Source: Hydractinia symbiolongicarpus (taxonomy: Eukaryota > Cnidaria > Hydrozoa > Anthoathecata > Hydractiniidae). From it: a stretch of 64,000 nucleotides of DNA. Position 1 is the stretch's first letter, and each line of letters starts with the position of its first letter. A model generated the notes under the pieces. That model had not been told where the DNA came from. It did not search any database and worked only from the letters and a program-made list of their open reading frames with translations. A program made the translations under genes and the position numbers. Location of the stretch: contig NC_079885.1 in the NCBI RefSeq assembly GCF_029227915.1, forward strand, positions 5,210,001 through 5,274,000, given 5' to 3'. Of this stretch, positions 1 to 13,900 are shown piece after piece.

Positions 1-3000
1 ACTGCCTATATATCTTCAGCGCGCGCTAACGTCTAGGATTGGCTCCACTGTAAAAGATGTCTTATTTTTCTAATTTTATAAATAAAGCGCTACCACAGCG
101 CCCAGTGTAATTTCTGAGTTCCAGCAATCACGTCAAATTAAAAAGAATGTTATTTCCTGGAGTCCAATTGTATTATTTATCACATTTATAACGTCAAAGT
201 CCAAGATCAGTCGAATTAAGTCCCACAGTCAATCGTTTTACTGTTAAAAGCGATGCAACCTAGTAATATCAGAAAGCATCGCTAACTACATGTTGGTACG
301 AATATGTGACGCAACCGTTGTAACTCAAACGGATTGATACTGTTAGACAGTCTATATAATGTAGTTTTTAAATCTGTTTCTATGTCTTCAGCGCGCGCTA
401 ACGGTTAGGATAGGTTCCACTGTAAAAAATTGCTCATTTTTCTAAATTTATAAATAAAGCCCTACCACAGCGCCCAGTGTAATTTCTGAGTTCCAACAAT
501 CACGTCAAATTAAAAAGAATGCTATTTCTAGGAGTCCAATTGTATCATTTATCACATTTATAAGGTCAAAGTCCAAAATCAGTCGAATTAAGTCCCACCG
601 TCAATCGTTTTACTGTTAACAGCGATACAACCAAGTAATATCAGAAAAGTATCGCTAAATAGATGTTGGTACGAATATGTGACGCAACCATTGTTACTCA
701 AACGGACTGATAAAGTTAGAAAGTCAATAAAATGTAATTTTTGAAACTGTCTCTATTACTTCAGCGCGCGACAACGGCTAGGATTGGTCCCACTGTAAAA
801 AATGTCTTATTTTTCTAAATTTATAAATAAGGCGCTACCACAGCGCCCAGTGTAATCGCTGAGTTCCAGCAATCATGTCAAATTAAAAAGAATGTTATTT
901 CTTGGAGTCCATAGTCGCATTTATCACATTAGTAAGGTCAAAGTCCAAAATCAGTTCAAATAAGTCCCACAGTCAATCGTTTCACTGTTAAAAGCGATGC
1001 AACCTAGCAATATCAGAAAAATATCGCTAAATACATATTGGTACAAATATCTGACGCAGCCGTTGTAACTCAAACAGATGATATCGTCTCAAAGTGAATG
1101 AAATGTAGTTTTTGAAACTGTCTCTATATCTTCAGCGCGCACTAACGGCTAGGATTGGTCCCACTGCAAAAAATGCCTTATTTTTCTATATATATAAGTA
1201 AAGCGCTACCACAGCGCCCACTGTAATTTCTGAGTTCCAGCAATCACGTCAAAATAAAAAGAACGTTATTTTTTGGAGTCCAATTGTATCATTTATCACA
1301 TTTATAAGGTCAAAGTCCAAAATCAGTTCAATTAAGACCCACAGTCGACCGTTTCACTGTTAAAAGCGATGCAACCTAGTAATATCAGAAAAATATTGCT
1401 AAATACAAATTGTTACGAATATGTCACGCAACCGTTTTAACTCAAACGGACTGAAACTGTTAGAAAGTCAATGAAATTTAGTTTTTGAAACTGGTCTATT
1501 TCTTCAGCATGTGCTAACGGCGAGGATTGGTTCCACTGTAAAAAATGTTTCTAAATTTATAATAAAAAATAAAAAGAACGTTTTTTTTTGGAGTACAATT
1601 GTATCATTTATCAAACCTATAAGGTCAAAGTCCAAAATCTTTCCAATTAAGTCCCACAGTCAATCATTTTACTTTTAAAAGTGATACAACCTAGTAACAT
1701 CAGAAATTATCGATAAGTAGATGTTGGTACAAATATGTGACGCAACCGTTGTAACTCAAACGGATTAATACCGTTAGAAAGTCAATGAAATGTAGTTTTT
1801 GAAACCGTCTCTATTTCTTCAACGCGCGCTAATGGCTAGGATTTGTCAAAAAGTAAAACTGACTTACTTATCTAGATTTTTTAATACAGCGCTACCACAG
1901 CGCCCAGTGTAATCGCTGAGTTCCAGCAATCATGTCAAATTAAAAAAAATGTTATTTCTTTCAGTCCATCGTCGCATTTATCACATTTGTAAGGTCAAAG
2001 TATAAAATCAGTTCAATTAAGACCCACAGTAAATCGTTTCACTGTTAAAAGCGATGCAACCTAGTAATATCAGAAAAATATCGCTAAATACATGTTGTTA
2101 CGAATATGTGACGCAACCGTTTTAACTCAAACGGACTGAAACTGTAAGAAAGTCAATGAAATGAAGTTTTTGAAACTTGTCTATTTCTGCAGCATGTGCT
2201 AACGGCGAGCATTGGTCCCGCAGTAAAAAACCACTTACTTATCTAAATTTTTAAGTAAAGCGTTACCACAGCGCCCACTGTAATCGCTGTGTTCCAGCAA
2301 TCATGTCAAATTAAAAAGAATGTTATTTCTTGGAGTCCAATTGCGTCACTTATTACTTTTATAAGGTCAAAGTCCCAAATTACTTCAATTAAGTCCCACA
2401 GTCAATTGTTCTGTTAAAAGCGATGCAACCTAGTAATATCACCAGAATGTCGCTAAATACATGTTGGTACAAATATATGACGCAACTGTTGTAACTCAAA
2501 CGGACTGATACTGTTAGAAAGTCAATGAAATGTAGTTTTCTAAACTGTGTCTATTTTTCAGCATGTGCTAACGGCAAGGATTAGTCCCGGAGTAAAAAAC
2601 CACTTACTTATCTAACTTTTTAAGTAAAGCGTTACCACAGCGCCCAGTGTAATCTCTGAGTTCCAGCAATCATGTCAAATTAAAAAGAATGTTATTTCTT
2701 GGAGTCCAATTGCGTCACTTATCACTTTTATAAGGTCAAAGTCCAAAATTAGTTCAATTAAGTCCCACAGTCAATTATTTTACTGTTAAAAGCGATGTAA
2801 CCTAGTAACATCAGAAAAATATTGCTAAGTACATGTTGGTACTAGTATATGACGGAACCGTTGTAACTCAAACGGATTGATACCGTTAGACACTCAATGA
2901 AATTTTGTTTATAAACTGGCTCTATTTCTTCAGCGCGCGCTAATGGCTAGGATTGGTCCCGCAGTAAAAAATGACTTATTTATCTAAATTCTTAATTAAA

Positions 3001-6000
3001 ACGCTACCACAGCGCCCAGTGTAATCGCTGAGTTCCAGCAATCATGTCAAATTAAAAAGAATGTTATTTCTTGGAGTCCATAGTGGCATTTATCGCATTA
3101 ATAAGGTCAAAGTCCAAAATCAGTTCAATTAAGACCCACAGTCAATCGTTTCACTGTTAAAACGATGCAACTTAGTAATATCAGAAAATTATCGCTAAAT
3201 ACAAGTTGTTACGAATATGTGACGCAATCGTTTTATCTCAAACGGACTGAAACTGTTAGAAAGTCAATGAAATGTAGTTTTTGAAACTGGTCTATTTCTT
3301 CAGCATGTGCTAATGGCGAGGATTGGTCCCGCAGTAAAAAACCACTTACTTATCTAAATTTTTAAGTAAAGCGTTACCACAGCGCCCAGTGTAATCGCTG
3401 AGTTCCAGCAATCATGTCAAATTAAAAAGAATGTTATTTCTTGGAGTCCAATTGCGTCACTTATTACTTTTATAAGGTCAAAGTCCCAAATTAGTTCAAT
3501 TAAGTCCCACAGTCAATTGTTCTGTTAAAAGCGATGCAACCTAGTAAAATCACCAGAATGTCGCTAAATACATGTTGGTACGAATATATGACGCAACTGT
3601 TGTAACTCAAACGGACTGTTACTGTTAGAAAGTCAATGAAATGTAGTTTTTGAAACTGTGTCTATTTCTTCAGCATGTGCTAACGGCGAGGATTGGTCCC
3701 GCAGTAAAAAACCACTTACTTATCTAACTTTTTAAGTAAAGCGTTACCACAGCGCCCAGTGTAATCTCTGAGTTCCAGCAATCATGTCAAATTAAAAAGA
3801 ATGTTATTTCTTGGAGTCCAATTGCGTCACTTGTCACTTTTATCAGGCCAAAGTCCAAAATTAGTTCCATTAAGTCCCACAGTAAATTATTTTACTGTTA
3901 AAAGCGATGTAACCTAGTAACATCAGAAAAATATTGCTAAGTACATGTTGGTACTAGTATATGACGGAACTGTTGTAACTCAAACGGATTGATACCGTTA
4001 GACACTCAATGAAATGTTGTCTATAAACTGGCTCTATTTCTTCAGCGCGCGCTAATGGCTAGGATTAGTCCCGCAGTAAAAAATGACTTATTTATTTAAA
4101 TTCTTAATTAAAACGCTACCACAGCGCCCAGTGTAATCGCTGAGTTCCAGCAATCATGTCAAATTAAAAAGAATGTTATTTCTTGGAGTCCATAGTGGCA
4201 TTTATCGCATTAATAAGGTCAGAGTCCAAAATCAGTTCAAATAAGTCCCACAGTCAATCGTTTCACTGTTAAAAGCGATGCAACCTAGCAATATCAGAAA
4301 AATATCGCTAAATACATATTGGTACAAATATCTGACGCATCCGTTGTAACTCAAACAGATTGATATCGTCTGAAAGTCAATGAAATGTAGTTTTTGAAAC
4401 TGTCTCTATATCTTCAGCGCGCACTAACGGCTAGGATTGGTTCCACTGTAAAAAATGGCTCATTTTTCTAAATATATAAATAAAGCGCTACCACAGCGCC
4501 CAGTGTAATTTCTGAGTTCCAACAATCACGTCAAATTAAAAAGAATGCTATTTCTAGGAGTCCAATTGTATCATTTATCACATTTATAAGGTCAAAGTCC
4601 AAAATCAGTCGAATTAAGTCCCACCGTCTATCGTTTTACTGTTAACAGCGATACAACCAAGTAATATCAGAAAAGTATCGCTAAATAGATGTTGGTACGA
4701 ATATGTGACGCAACCATTGTCACTCAAACGGACTGATACAGTTGAAAGTCAATAAAATGTAATTTTTAAAACTGTCTCTATTACTTCAGCGCGCGCCAAC
4801 GGCTAGGATTGGTCCCACTGTAAAAAATGTCTTATTTTTCTAAATTTATAAATAAGGCGCTACCACAGCGCCCAGTGTAATCGCTGAGTTCCAGCAATCA
4901 TGTCAAATTAAAAAGAATGTTATTTCTTGGAGTCCATAGTCGCATTTATCACATTAGTAAGGTCAAAGTCCAAAATCAGTTCAAATAAGTCCCACAGTCA
5001 ATCGTTTCACTGTTAAAAGCGATGCAACCTAGCAATATCAGAAAAATATCGCTAAATACATATTGGTACAAATATCTGACGCAGCCGTTGTAACTCAAAC
5101 AGATGATATCGTCTCAAAGTCAATGAAATGTAGTTTTTGAAACTGTCTCTATATCTTCAGCGCGCACTAACGGCTAGGATTGGTCCCACTGCAAAAAATG
5201 CCTTATTTTTCTATATATATAAGTAAAGCGCCACCACAGCGCCCACTGTAATTTCTGAGTTCCAGCAATTACGTCAAAATAAAAAGAACGTTATTTTTTG
5301 GAGTACAATTGCATCATTTATCAAATTTATAAGGCCAAAGTCCAAAATCAGTCCAATTATGTTCCACAGTCAATCGTTTTACTTTTAAAAGCGATACAAC
5401 CTAGTGATATCAGAAAGGTATTGCTAAGTAGATGTTGGTACGAATATGTGACTCAACCGTTGTAACTCAAACGGATTGATACCGTTAGAAAGTCAATGAA
5501 ATGTAGTTTTTGAAACCGTCTCTATTTCTTCAACGCGCGCTAATGGCTAGGATTTGTCAAAAAGTAAAACTGACTTACTTATCTAGATTTTTAATAAAGC
5601 GCTACCACAGCGCCCAGTGTGATCGCTGAGTTCCAGCAAACATGTCAAATTAAAAAGAATGTTATTTCTTTCAGTCCATAGTCGCATTTATCACATTTGT
5701 AAGGTCAAAGTCCAAAATCAGTTCAATTGAGACACCCAGTCAACCGTTTCACTGTTAAAAGCGATGCAACCTAGTAATATCAGAAAAATATTGCTAAATA
5801 CAAGTTGTTACGAATATGTGACGCAACCGTTTTAACTCAAACGGACTGAAACTGTTACAAAGTCAATGAATCTTAGTTTTTGAAACTAGTCTATTTCTTC
5901 AGCATGTGCTAACGGCGAGGATTGGTTCCAGTGTAAAAAATATTTCTAAATTTATAATAAAAAATAAAAAGAACGTTATTTTTTGGAGTACAATTGTATC

Positions 6001-6199
6001 ATTTATCAAACTTATAAGGTCAAAGTCCAAAATCAGTCCAATTTTGTCCCACAGTCAATCGCTTTACTTTTAAAAGCGATAGAACCTAGTAATATCAGAA
6101 AAATATCGCTAAATACAAGTTGGTACGAATATGTGACGCAACCGTTTTAACTCAAACGGATTGATACTGTTAGAAAATAAATAAAATGTAGTTTTTGAA
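1..6199. repeat. Satellite array, first 6.2-kb higher-order unit
   Basis: Tandem ~372-bp monomers, recognised by the recurring boxes CTTCAGCGCGCGCTAACGG, CTACCACAGCGCCCAGTG and AACTCAAACGGACTGATA. Monomer starts near 13, 386, 759, 1130, 1501, 1817, 2186 and so on give 17 monomers per unit. The sequence at position 1 recurs nearly unchanged at 6200, so the higher-order period is 6,199 bp. Monomers beginning near 1501 and 5895 are short (~316 bp) because they lack the CACAGCGCCCAG box. No coding capacity is seen. The array runs off the left edge of the window. Confidence 0.95.
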
Positions 6200-9100
6200 A
6201 CTGCCTATATATCTTCAGCGCGCGCTAACGTCTAGGATTGGCTCCACTGTAAAAGATGTCTTATTTCTCTAATTTTATAAATAAAGCGCTACCACAGCGC
6301 CCAGTGTAATTTCTGAGTTCCAGCAATCACGTCAAATTAAAAAGAATGTTATTTCCTGGAGTCCAATTGTATTATTTATCACATTTATAACGTCAAAGTC
6401 CAAGATCAGTCGAATTAAGTCCCACAGTCAATCGTTTTACTGTTAAAAGCGATGCAACCTAGTAATATCAGAAAGCATCGCTAACTACATGTTGGTACGA
6501 ATATGTGACGCAACCGTTGTAACTCAAACGGATTGATACTGTTAGACAGTCTATATAATGTAGTTTTTAAATCTGTTTCTATGTCTTCAGCGCGCGCTAA
6601 CGGTTAGGATAGGTTCCACTGTAAAAAATGGCTCATTTTTCTAAATTTATAAATAAAGCCCTACCACAGCGCCCAGTGTAATTTCTGAGTTCCAACAATC
6701 ACGTCAAATTAAAAAGAATGCTATTTCTAGGAGTCCAATTGTATCATTTATCACATTTATAAGGTCAAAGTCCGAAATCAGTCGAATTAAGTCCCACCGT
6801 TAATCGTTTTACTGGTAACAGCGATACAACCAAGTAATATCAGAAAAGTATCGCTAAATAGATGTTGGTACGAATATGTGACGCAACCATTGTCACTCAA
6901 ACGGACTGATACAGTTAGAAAGTCAATAAAATGTAATTTTTGAAACTGTCTCTATTACTTCAGCGCGCGACAACGGCTAGGATTGGTCCCACTGTAAAAA
7001 ATGTCTTATTTTTCTAAATTTATAAATAAGGCGCTACCACAGCGCCCAGTGTAATCGCTGAGTTCCAGCAATCATGTCAAATTAAAAAGAATGTTATTTC
7101 TTGGAGTCCATAGTCGCATTTATCACATTAGTAAGGTCAAAGTCCAAAATCAGTTCAAATAAGTCCCACAGTCAATCGTTTCACTGTTAAAAGCGATGCA
7201 ACCTAGCAATATCAGAAAAATATCGCTAAATACATATTGGTACAAATATCTGACGCAGCCGTTGTAACTCAAACAGATGATATTGTCTCAAAGTGAATGA
7301 AATGTAGTTTTTGAAACTGTCTCTATATCTTCAGCGCGAACTAACGGCTAGGATTGGTCCCACTGCAAAAAATGCCTTATTTTTCTATATATATAAGTAA
7401 AGCGCTACCACAGCGCCCACTGTAATTTCTGAGTTCCAGCAATCACGTCAAAATAAAAAGAACGTTATTTTTTGGAGTCCAATTGTATCATTTATCACAT
7501 TTATAAGGTCAAAGTCCAAAATCAGTTCAATTAAGACCCACAGTCAACCGTTTCACTGTTAAAAGCGATGCAACCTAGTAATATCAGAAAAATATTGCTA
7601 AATACAAGTTGTTACGAATATGTCACGCAACCGTTTTAACTCAAACGGACTGAAACTGTTAGAAAGTCAATGAAATTTAGTTTTTGAAACTGGTCTATTT
7701 CTTCAGCATGTGCTAACGGCGAGGATTGGTTCCACTGTAAAAAATGTTTCTAAATTTATAATAAAAAATAAAAAGAACGTTTTTTTTTGGAGTACAATTG
7801 TATCATTTATCAAACCTATAAGGTCAAAGTCCAAAATCTTTCCAATTAAGTCCCACAGTCAATCATTTTACTTTTAAAAGTGATACAACCTAGTAACATC
7901 AGAAATTATCGATAAGTAGATGTTGGTACAAATATGTGACGCAACCGTTGTAACTCAAACGGATTAATACCGTTAGAAAGTCAATGAAATGTAGTTTTTG
8001 AAACCGTCTCTATTTCTTCAACGCGCGCTAATGGCTAGGATTTGTCAAAAAGTAAAACTGACTTACTTATCTAGATTTTTTAATACAGCGCTACCACAGC
8101 GCCCAGTGTAATCGCTGAGTTCCAGCAATCATGTCAAATTAAAAAAAATGTTATTTCTTTCAGTCCATCGTCGCATTTATCACATTTGTAAGGTCAAAGT
8201 CCAAAATCAGTTCAATTAAGACCCACAGTAAATCGTTTCACTGTTAAAAGCGATGCAACCTAGTAATATCAGAAAAATATCGCTAAATACATGTTGTTAC
8301 GAATATGTGACGCAACCGTTTTAACTCAAACGGACTGAAACTGTAAGAAAGTCAATGAAATGAAGTTTTTGAAACTTGTCTATTTCTGCAGCATGTGCTA
8401 ACGGCGAGCATTGGTCCCGCAGTAAAAAACCACTTACTTATCTAAATTTTTAAGTAAAGCGTTACCACAGCGCCCACTGTAATCGCTGAGTTCCAGCAAT
8501 CATGTCAAATTAAAAAGAATGTTATTTCTTGGAGTCCAATTGCGTCACTTATTACTTTTATAAGGTCAAAGTCCCAAATTACTTCAATTAATCCCACAGT
8601 CAATTGTTCTGTTAAAAGCGATGCAACCTAGTAATATCACCAGAATGTCGCTAAATACATGTTGGTACAAATATATGACGCAACTGTTGTAACTCAAACG
8701 GACTGATACTGTTAGAAAGTCAATGAAATGTAGTTTTCTAAACTGTGTCTATTTTTCAGCATGTGCTAACGGCAAGGATTAGTCCCGGAGTAAAAAACCA
8801 CTTACTTATCTAACTTTTTAAGTTAAGCGTTACCACAGCGCCCAGTGTAATCTCTGAGTTCCAGCAATCATGTCAAATTAAAAAGAATCTTATTTCTTGG
8901 AGTCCAATTGCGTCACTTATCACTTTTATAAGGTCAAAGTCCAAAATTAGTTCAATTAAGTCCCACAGTCAATTATTTTACTGTTAAAAGCGATGTAACC
9001 TAGTAACATCAGAAAAATATTGCTAAGTACATGTTGGTACTAGTATATGACGGAACCGTTGTAACTCAAACGGATTGATACCGTTAGACACTCAATGAAA

Positions 9101-12100
9101 TGTTGTTTATAAACTGGCTCTATTTCTTCAGCGCGCGCTAATGGCTAGGATTGGTCCCGCAGTAAAAAATGACTTATTTATCTAAATTCTTAATTAAAAC
9201 GCTACCACAGCGCCCAGTGTAATCACTGAGTTCCAGCAATCATGTCAAATTAAAAAGAATGTTATTTCTCGGAGTCCATAGTGGCATTTATCGCATTAAT
9301 AAGGTCAAAGTCCAAAATCAGTTCAATTAAGACCCACAGTCAATCGTTTCACTGTTAAAACGATGCAACCTAGTAATATCAGAAAATTATCGCTAAATAC
9401 AAGTTGTTACGAATATGTGACGCAACCGTTTTAACTCAAACGGACTGAAACTGTTAGAAAGTCAATGAAATTTAGTTTTTGAAACTGGTCTATTTCTTCA
9501 GCATGTGCTAACGGCGAGGATTGGTTCCACTGTAAAAAATGTTTCTAAATTTATAATAAAAAATAAAAAGAACGTTTTTTTTTGGAGTACAATTGTATCA
9601 TTTATCAAACCTATAAGGTCAAAGTCCAAAATCTTTCCAATTAAGTCCCACAGTCAATCATTTTACTTTTAAAAGTGATACAACCTAGTAACATCAGAAA
9701 TTATCGATAAGTAGATGTTGGTACAAATATGTGACGCAACCGTTGTAACTCAAACGGATTAATACCGTTAGAAAGTCAATGAAATGTAGTTTTTGAAACC
9801 GTCTCTATTTCTTCAACGCGCGCTAATGGCTAGGATTTGTCAAAAAGTAAAACTGACTTACTTATCTAGATTTTTTAATACAGCGCTACCACAGCGCCCA
9901 GTGTAATCGCTGAGTTCCAGCAATCATGTCAAATTAAAAAAAATGTTATTTCTTTCAGTCCATCGTCGCATTTATCACATTTGTAAGGTCAAAGTCCAAA
10001 ATCAGTTCAATTCAGACCCACAGTAAATCGTTTCACTGTTAAAAGCGATGCAACCTAGTAATATCAGAAAAATATCGCTAAATACATGTTGTTACGAATA
10101 TGTGACGCAACCGTTTTAACTCAAACGGACTGAAACTGTAAGAAAGTCAATGAAATGAAGTTTTTGAAACTTGTCTATTTCTGCAGCATGTGCTAACGGC
10201 GAGCATTGGTCCCGCAGTAAAAAACCACTTACTTATCTAAATTTTTAAGTAAAGCGTTACCACAGCGCCCACTGTAATCGCTGAGTTCCAGCAATCATGT
10301 CAAATTAAAAAGAATGTTATTTCTTGGAGTCCAATTGCGTCACTTATTACTTTTATAAGGTCAAAGTCCCAAATTACTTCAATTAATCCCACAGTCAATT
10401 GTTCTGTTAAAAGCGATGCAACCTAGTAATATCACCAGAATGTCGCTAAATACATGTTGGTACAAATATATGACGCAACTGTTGTAACTCAAGCGGACTG
10501 ATACTGTTAGAAAGTCAATGAAATGTAGTTTTCTAAACTGTGTCTATTTTTCAGCATGTGCTAACGGCAAGGATTAGTCCCGGAGTAAAAAACCACTTAC
10601 TTATCTAACTTTTTAAGTAAAGCGTTACCACAGCGCCCAGTGTAATCTCTGAGTTCCAGCAATCATGTCAAATTAAAAAGAATCTTATTTCTTGGAGTCC
10701 AATTGCGTCACTTATCACTTTTATAAGGTCAAAGTCCAAAATTAGTTCAATTAAGTCCCACAGTCAATTATTTTACTGTTAAAAGCGATGTAACCTAGTA
10801 ACATCAGAAAAATATTGCTAAGTACATGTTGGTACTAGTATATGACGGAACCGTTGTAACTCAAACGGATTGATACCGTTAGACACTCAATGAAATGTTG
10901 TTTATAAACTGGCTCTATTTCTTCAGCGCGCGCTAATGGCTAGGATTGGTCCCGCAGTAAAAAATGACTTATTTATCTAAATTCTTAATTAAAACGCTAC
11001 CACAGCGCCCAGTGTAATCACTGAGTTCCAGCAATCATGTCAAATTAAAAAGAATGTTATTTCTCGGAGTCCATAGTGGCATTTATCGCATTAATAAGGT
11101 CAAAGTCCAAAATCAGTTCAATTAAGACCCACAGTCAATCGTTTCACTGTTAAAACGATGCAACCTAGTAATATCAGAAAATTATCGCTAAATACAAGTT
11201 GTTACGAATATGTGACGCAACCGTTTTAACTCAAACGGACTGAAACTGTTAGAAAGTCAATGAAATGTAGTTTTTGAAACTGGTCTATTTCTTCAGCATG
11301 TGCTAACGGCGAGGATTGGTCCCGCAGTAAAAAACCACTTACTTATCTAAATTTTTAAGTAAAGCGTTACCACAGCGCCCAGTGTAATCGCTGAGTTCCA
11401 GCAATCATGTCAAATTAAAAAGAATGTTATTTCTTGGAGTCCAATTGCGTCACTTATTACTTTTATAAGGTCAAAGTCCCAAATTAGTTCAATTAAGTCC
11501 CACAGTCAATTGTTCTGTTAAAAGCGATGCAACCTAGTAAAATCACCAGAATGTCGCTAAATACATGTTGGTACGAATATATGACGCAACTGTTGTAACT
11601 CAAACGGACTGTTGCTGTTAGAAAGTCAATGAAATGTAGTTTTTGAAACTGTGTCTATTTCTGCAGCATGTGCTAACGGCGAGCATTGGTCCCGCAGTAA
11701 AAAACCACTTACTTATCTAAATTTTTAAGTAAAGCGTTACCACAGCGCCCACTGTAATCGCTGAGTTCCAGCAATCATGTCAAATTAAAAAGAATGTTAT
11801 TTCTTGGAGTCCAATTGCGTCACTTATTACTTTTATAAGGTCAAAGTCCCAAATTACTTCAATTAAGTCCCACAGTCAATTGTTCTGTTAAAAGCGATGC
11901 AACCTAGTAATATCACCAGAATGTCGCTAAATACATGTTGGTACAAATATATGACGCAACTGTTGTAACTCAAACGGACTGATACTGTTAGAAAGTCAAT
12001 GAAATGTAGTTTTCTAAACTGTGTCTATTTTTCAGCATGTGCTAACGGCAAGGATTAGTCCCGGAGTAAAAAACCACTTACTTATCTGACTTTTTAAGTA

Positions 12101-13900
12101 AAGCGTTACCACAGCGCCCAGTGTAATCTCTGAGTTCCAGCAATCATGTCAAATTAAAAAGAATGTTATTTCTTGGAGTCCAATTGCGTCACTTATCACT
12201 TTTATAAGGTCAAAGTCCAAAATTAGTTCAATTAAGTCCCACAGTCAATTATTTTACTGTTAAAAGCGATGTAACCTAGTAACATCAGAAAAATATTGCT
12301 AAGTACATGTTGGTACTAGTATATGACGGAACCGTTGTAACTCAAACGGATTGATACCGTTAGACACTCAATGAAATGTTGTTTATAAACTGGCTCTATT
12401 TCTTCAGCGCGCGCTAATGGCTAGGATTGGTCCCGCAGTAAAAAATGACTTATTTATCTAAATTCTTAATTAAAACGCTACCACAGCGCCCAGTGTAATC
12501 GCTGAGTTCAACCAATCATGTCAAATTAAAAAGAATGTTATTTCTTGGAGTCCATAGTGGCATTTATCGCATTAATAAGGTCAAAGTCCAAAATCAGTTC
12601 AATTAAGACCCACAGTCAATCGTTTCACTGTTAAAACGATGCAACCTAGTAATATCAGAAAATTATCGCTAAATACAAGTTGTTACGAATATGTGACGCA
12701 ACCGTTTTAACTCAAACGGACTGAAACTGTTAGAAAGTCAATGAAATGTAGTTTTTGAAACTGGTCTATTTCTTCAGCATGTGCTAACGGCGAGGATTGG
12801 TCCTGCAGTAAAAAAGCACTTACTTATCTAAATTTTTAAGTAAAGCGTTACCACAGCGCCCAGTGTAATCGCTGAGTTCCAGCAATCATGTCAAATTAAA
12901 AAGAATGTTATTTCTTGGAGTCCAATTGCGTCACTTATTACTTTTATAAGGTCAAAGTCCCAAATTAGTTCAATTAAGTCCCACAGTCAATTGTTCTGTT
13001 AAAAGCGATGCAACCTAGTAAAATCACCAGAATGTCGCTAAATACATGTTGGTACGAATATATGACGCAACTGTTGTAACTCAAACGGACTGTTGCTGTT
13101 AGAAAGTCAATGAAATGTAGTTTTTGAAACTGTGTCTATTTCTTCAGCATGTGCTAACGGCGAGGATTGGTCCCGCAGTAAAAAACCACTTACTTATCTA
13201 ACTTTTTAAGTAAAACGTTACCACAGCGCCCAGTGTAATCTCTGAGTTCCAGCAATCATGTCAAATTAAAAAGAATGTTACTTCTTGGAGTCCAATTGCG
13301 TCACTTGTCACTTTTATCAGGCCAAAGTCCAAAATTAGTTCCATTAAGTCCCACAGTAAATTATTTTACTGTTAAAAGCGATGTAACCTAGTAACATCGG
13401 AAAAATATTGCTAAGTACATGTTGGTACTAGTATATGACGGAACTGTTGTAACTCAAACGGATTGATACCGTTAGACACTCAATGAAATGTTGTCTATAA
13501 ACTGGCTCTATTTCTTCAGCGCGCGCTAATGGCTAGGATTAGTCCCGCAGTAAAAAATGACTTATTTATTTAAATTCTTAATTAAAACGCTACCACAGCG
13601 CCCAGTGTAATCGCTGAGTTCCAGCAATCATGTCAAATTGAAAAGAATGTTATTTCTTGGAGTCCATAGTGGCATTTATCGCATTAATAAGGTCAAAGTC
13701 CAAAATCAGTTCAAATAAGTCCCACAGTCAATCGTTTCACTGTTAAAAGCGATGCAACCTAGCAATATCAGAAAGATATCGCTAAATACATATTGGTACA
13801 AATATCTGACGCATCCGTTGTAACTCAAACAGATTGATATCGTCTGAAAGTCAATGAAATGTAGTTTTTGAAACTGTCTCTATATCTTCAGCGCGCACTA
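6200..13900. repeat. Satellite array, second higher-order unit with internal amplifications
   Basis: From 6200 the first unit is repeated with few substitutions up to about 9,470. A block of five monomers (from ~7,681) is then repeated at ~9,476, offset 1,795 bp, including the same short monomer. A four-monomer block starting near 10,181 is repeated near 11,661, offset ~1,480 bp. The sequence then follows the later part of the first unit (3.67-4.4 kb matches 13.14-13.9 kb). This is what unequal exchange in register with the monomer would produce. No open reading frame of note. Confidence 0.92.
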
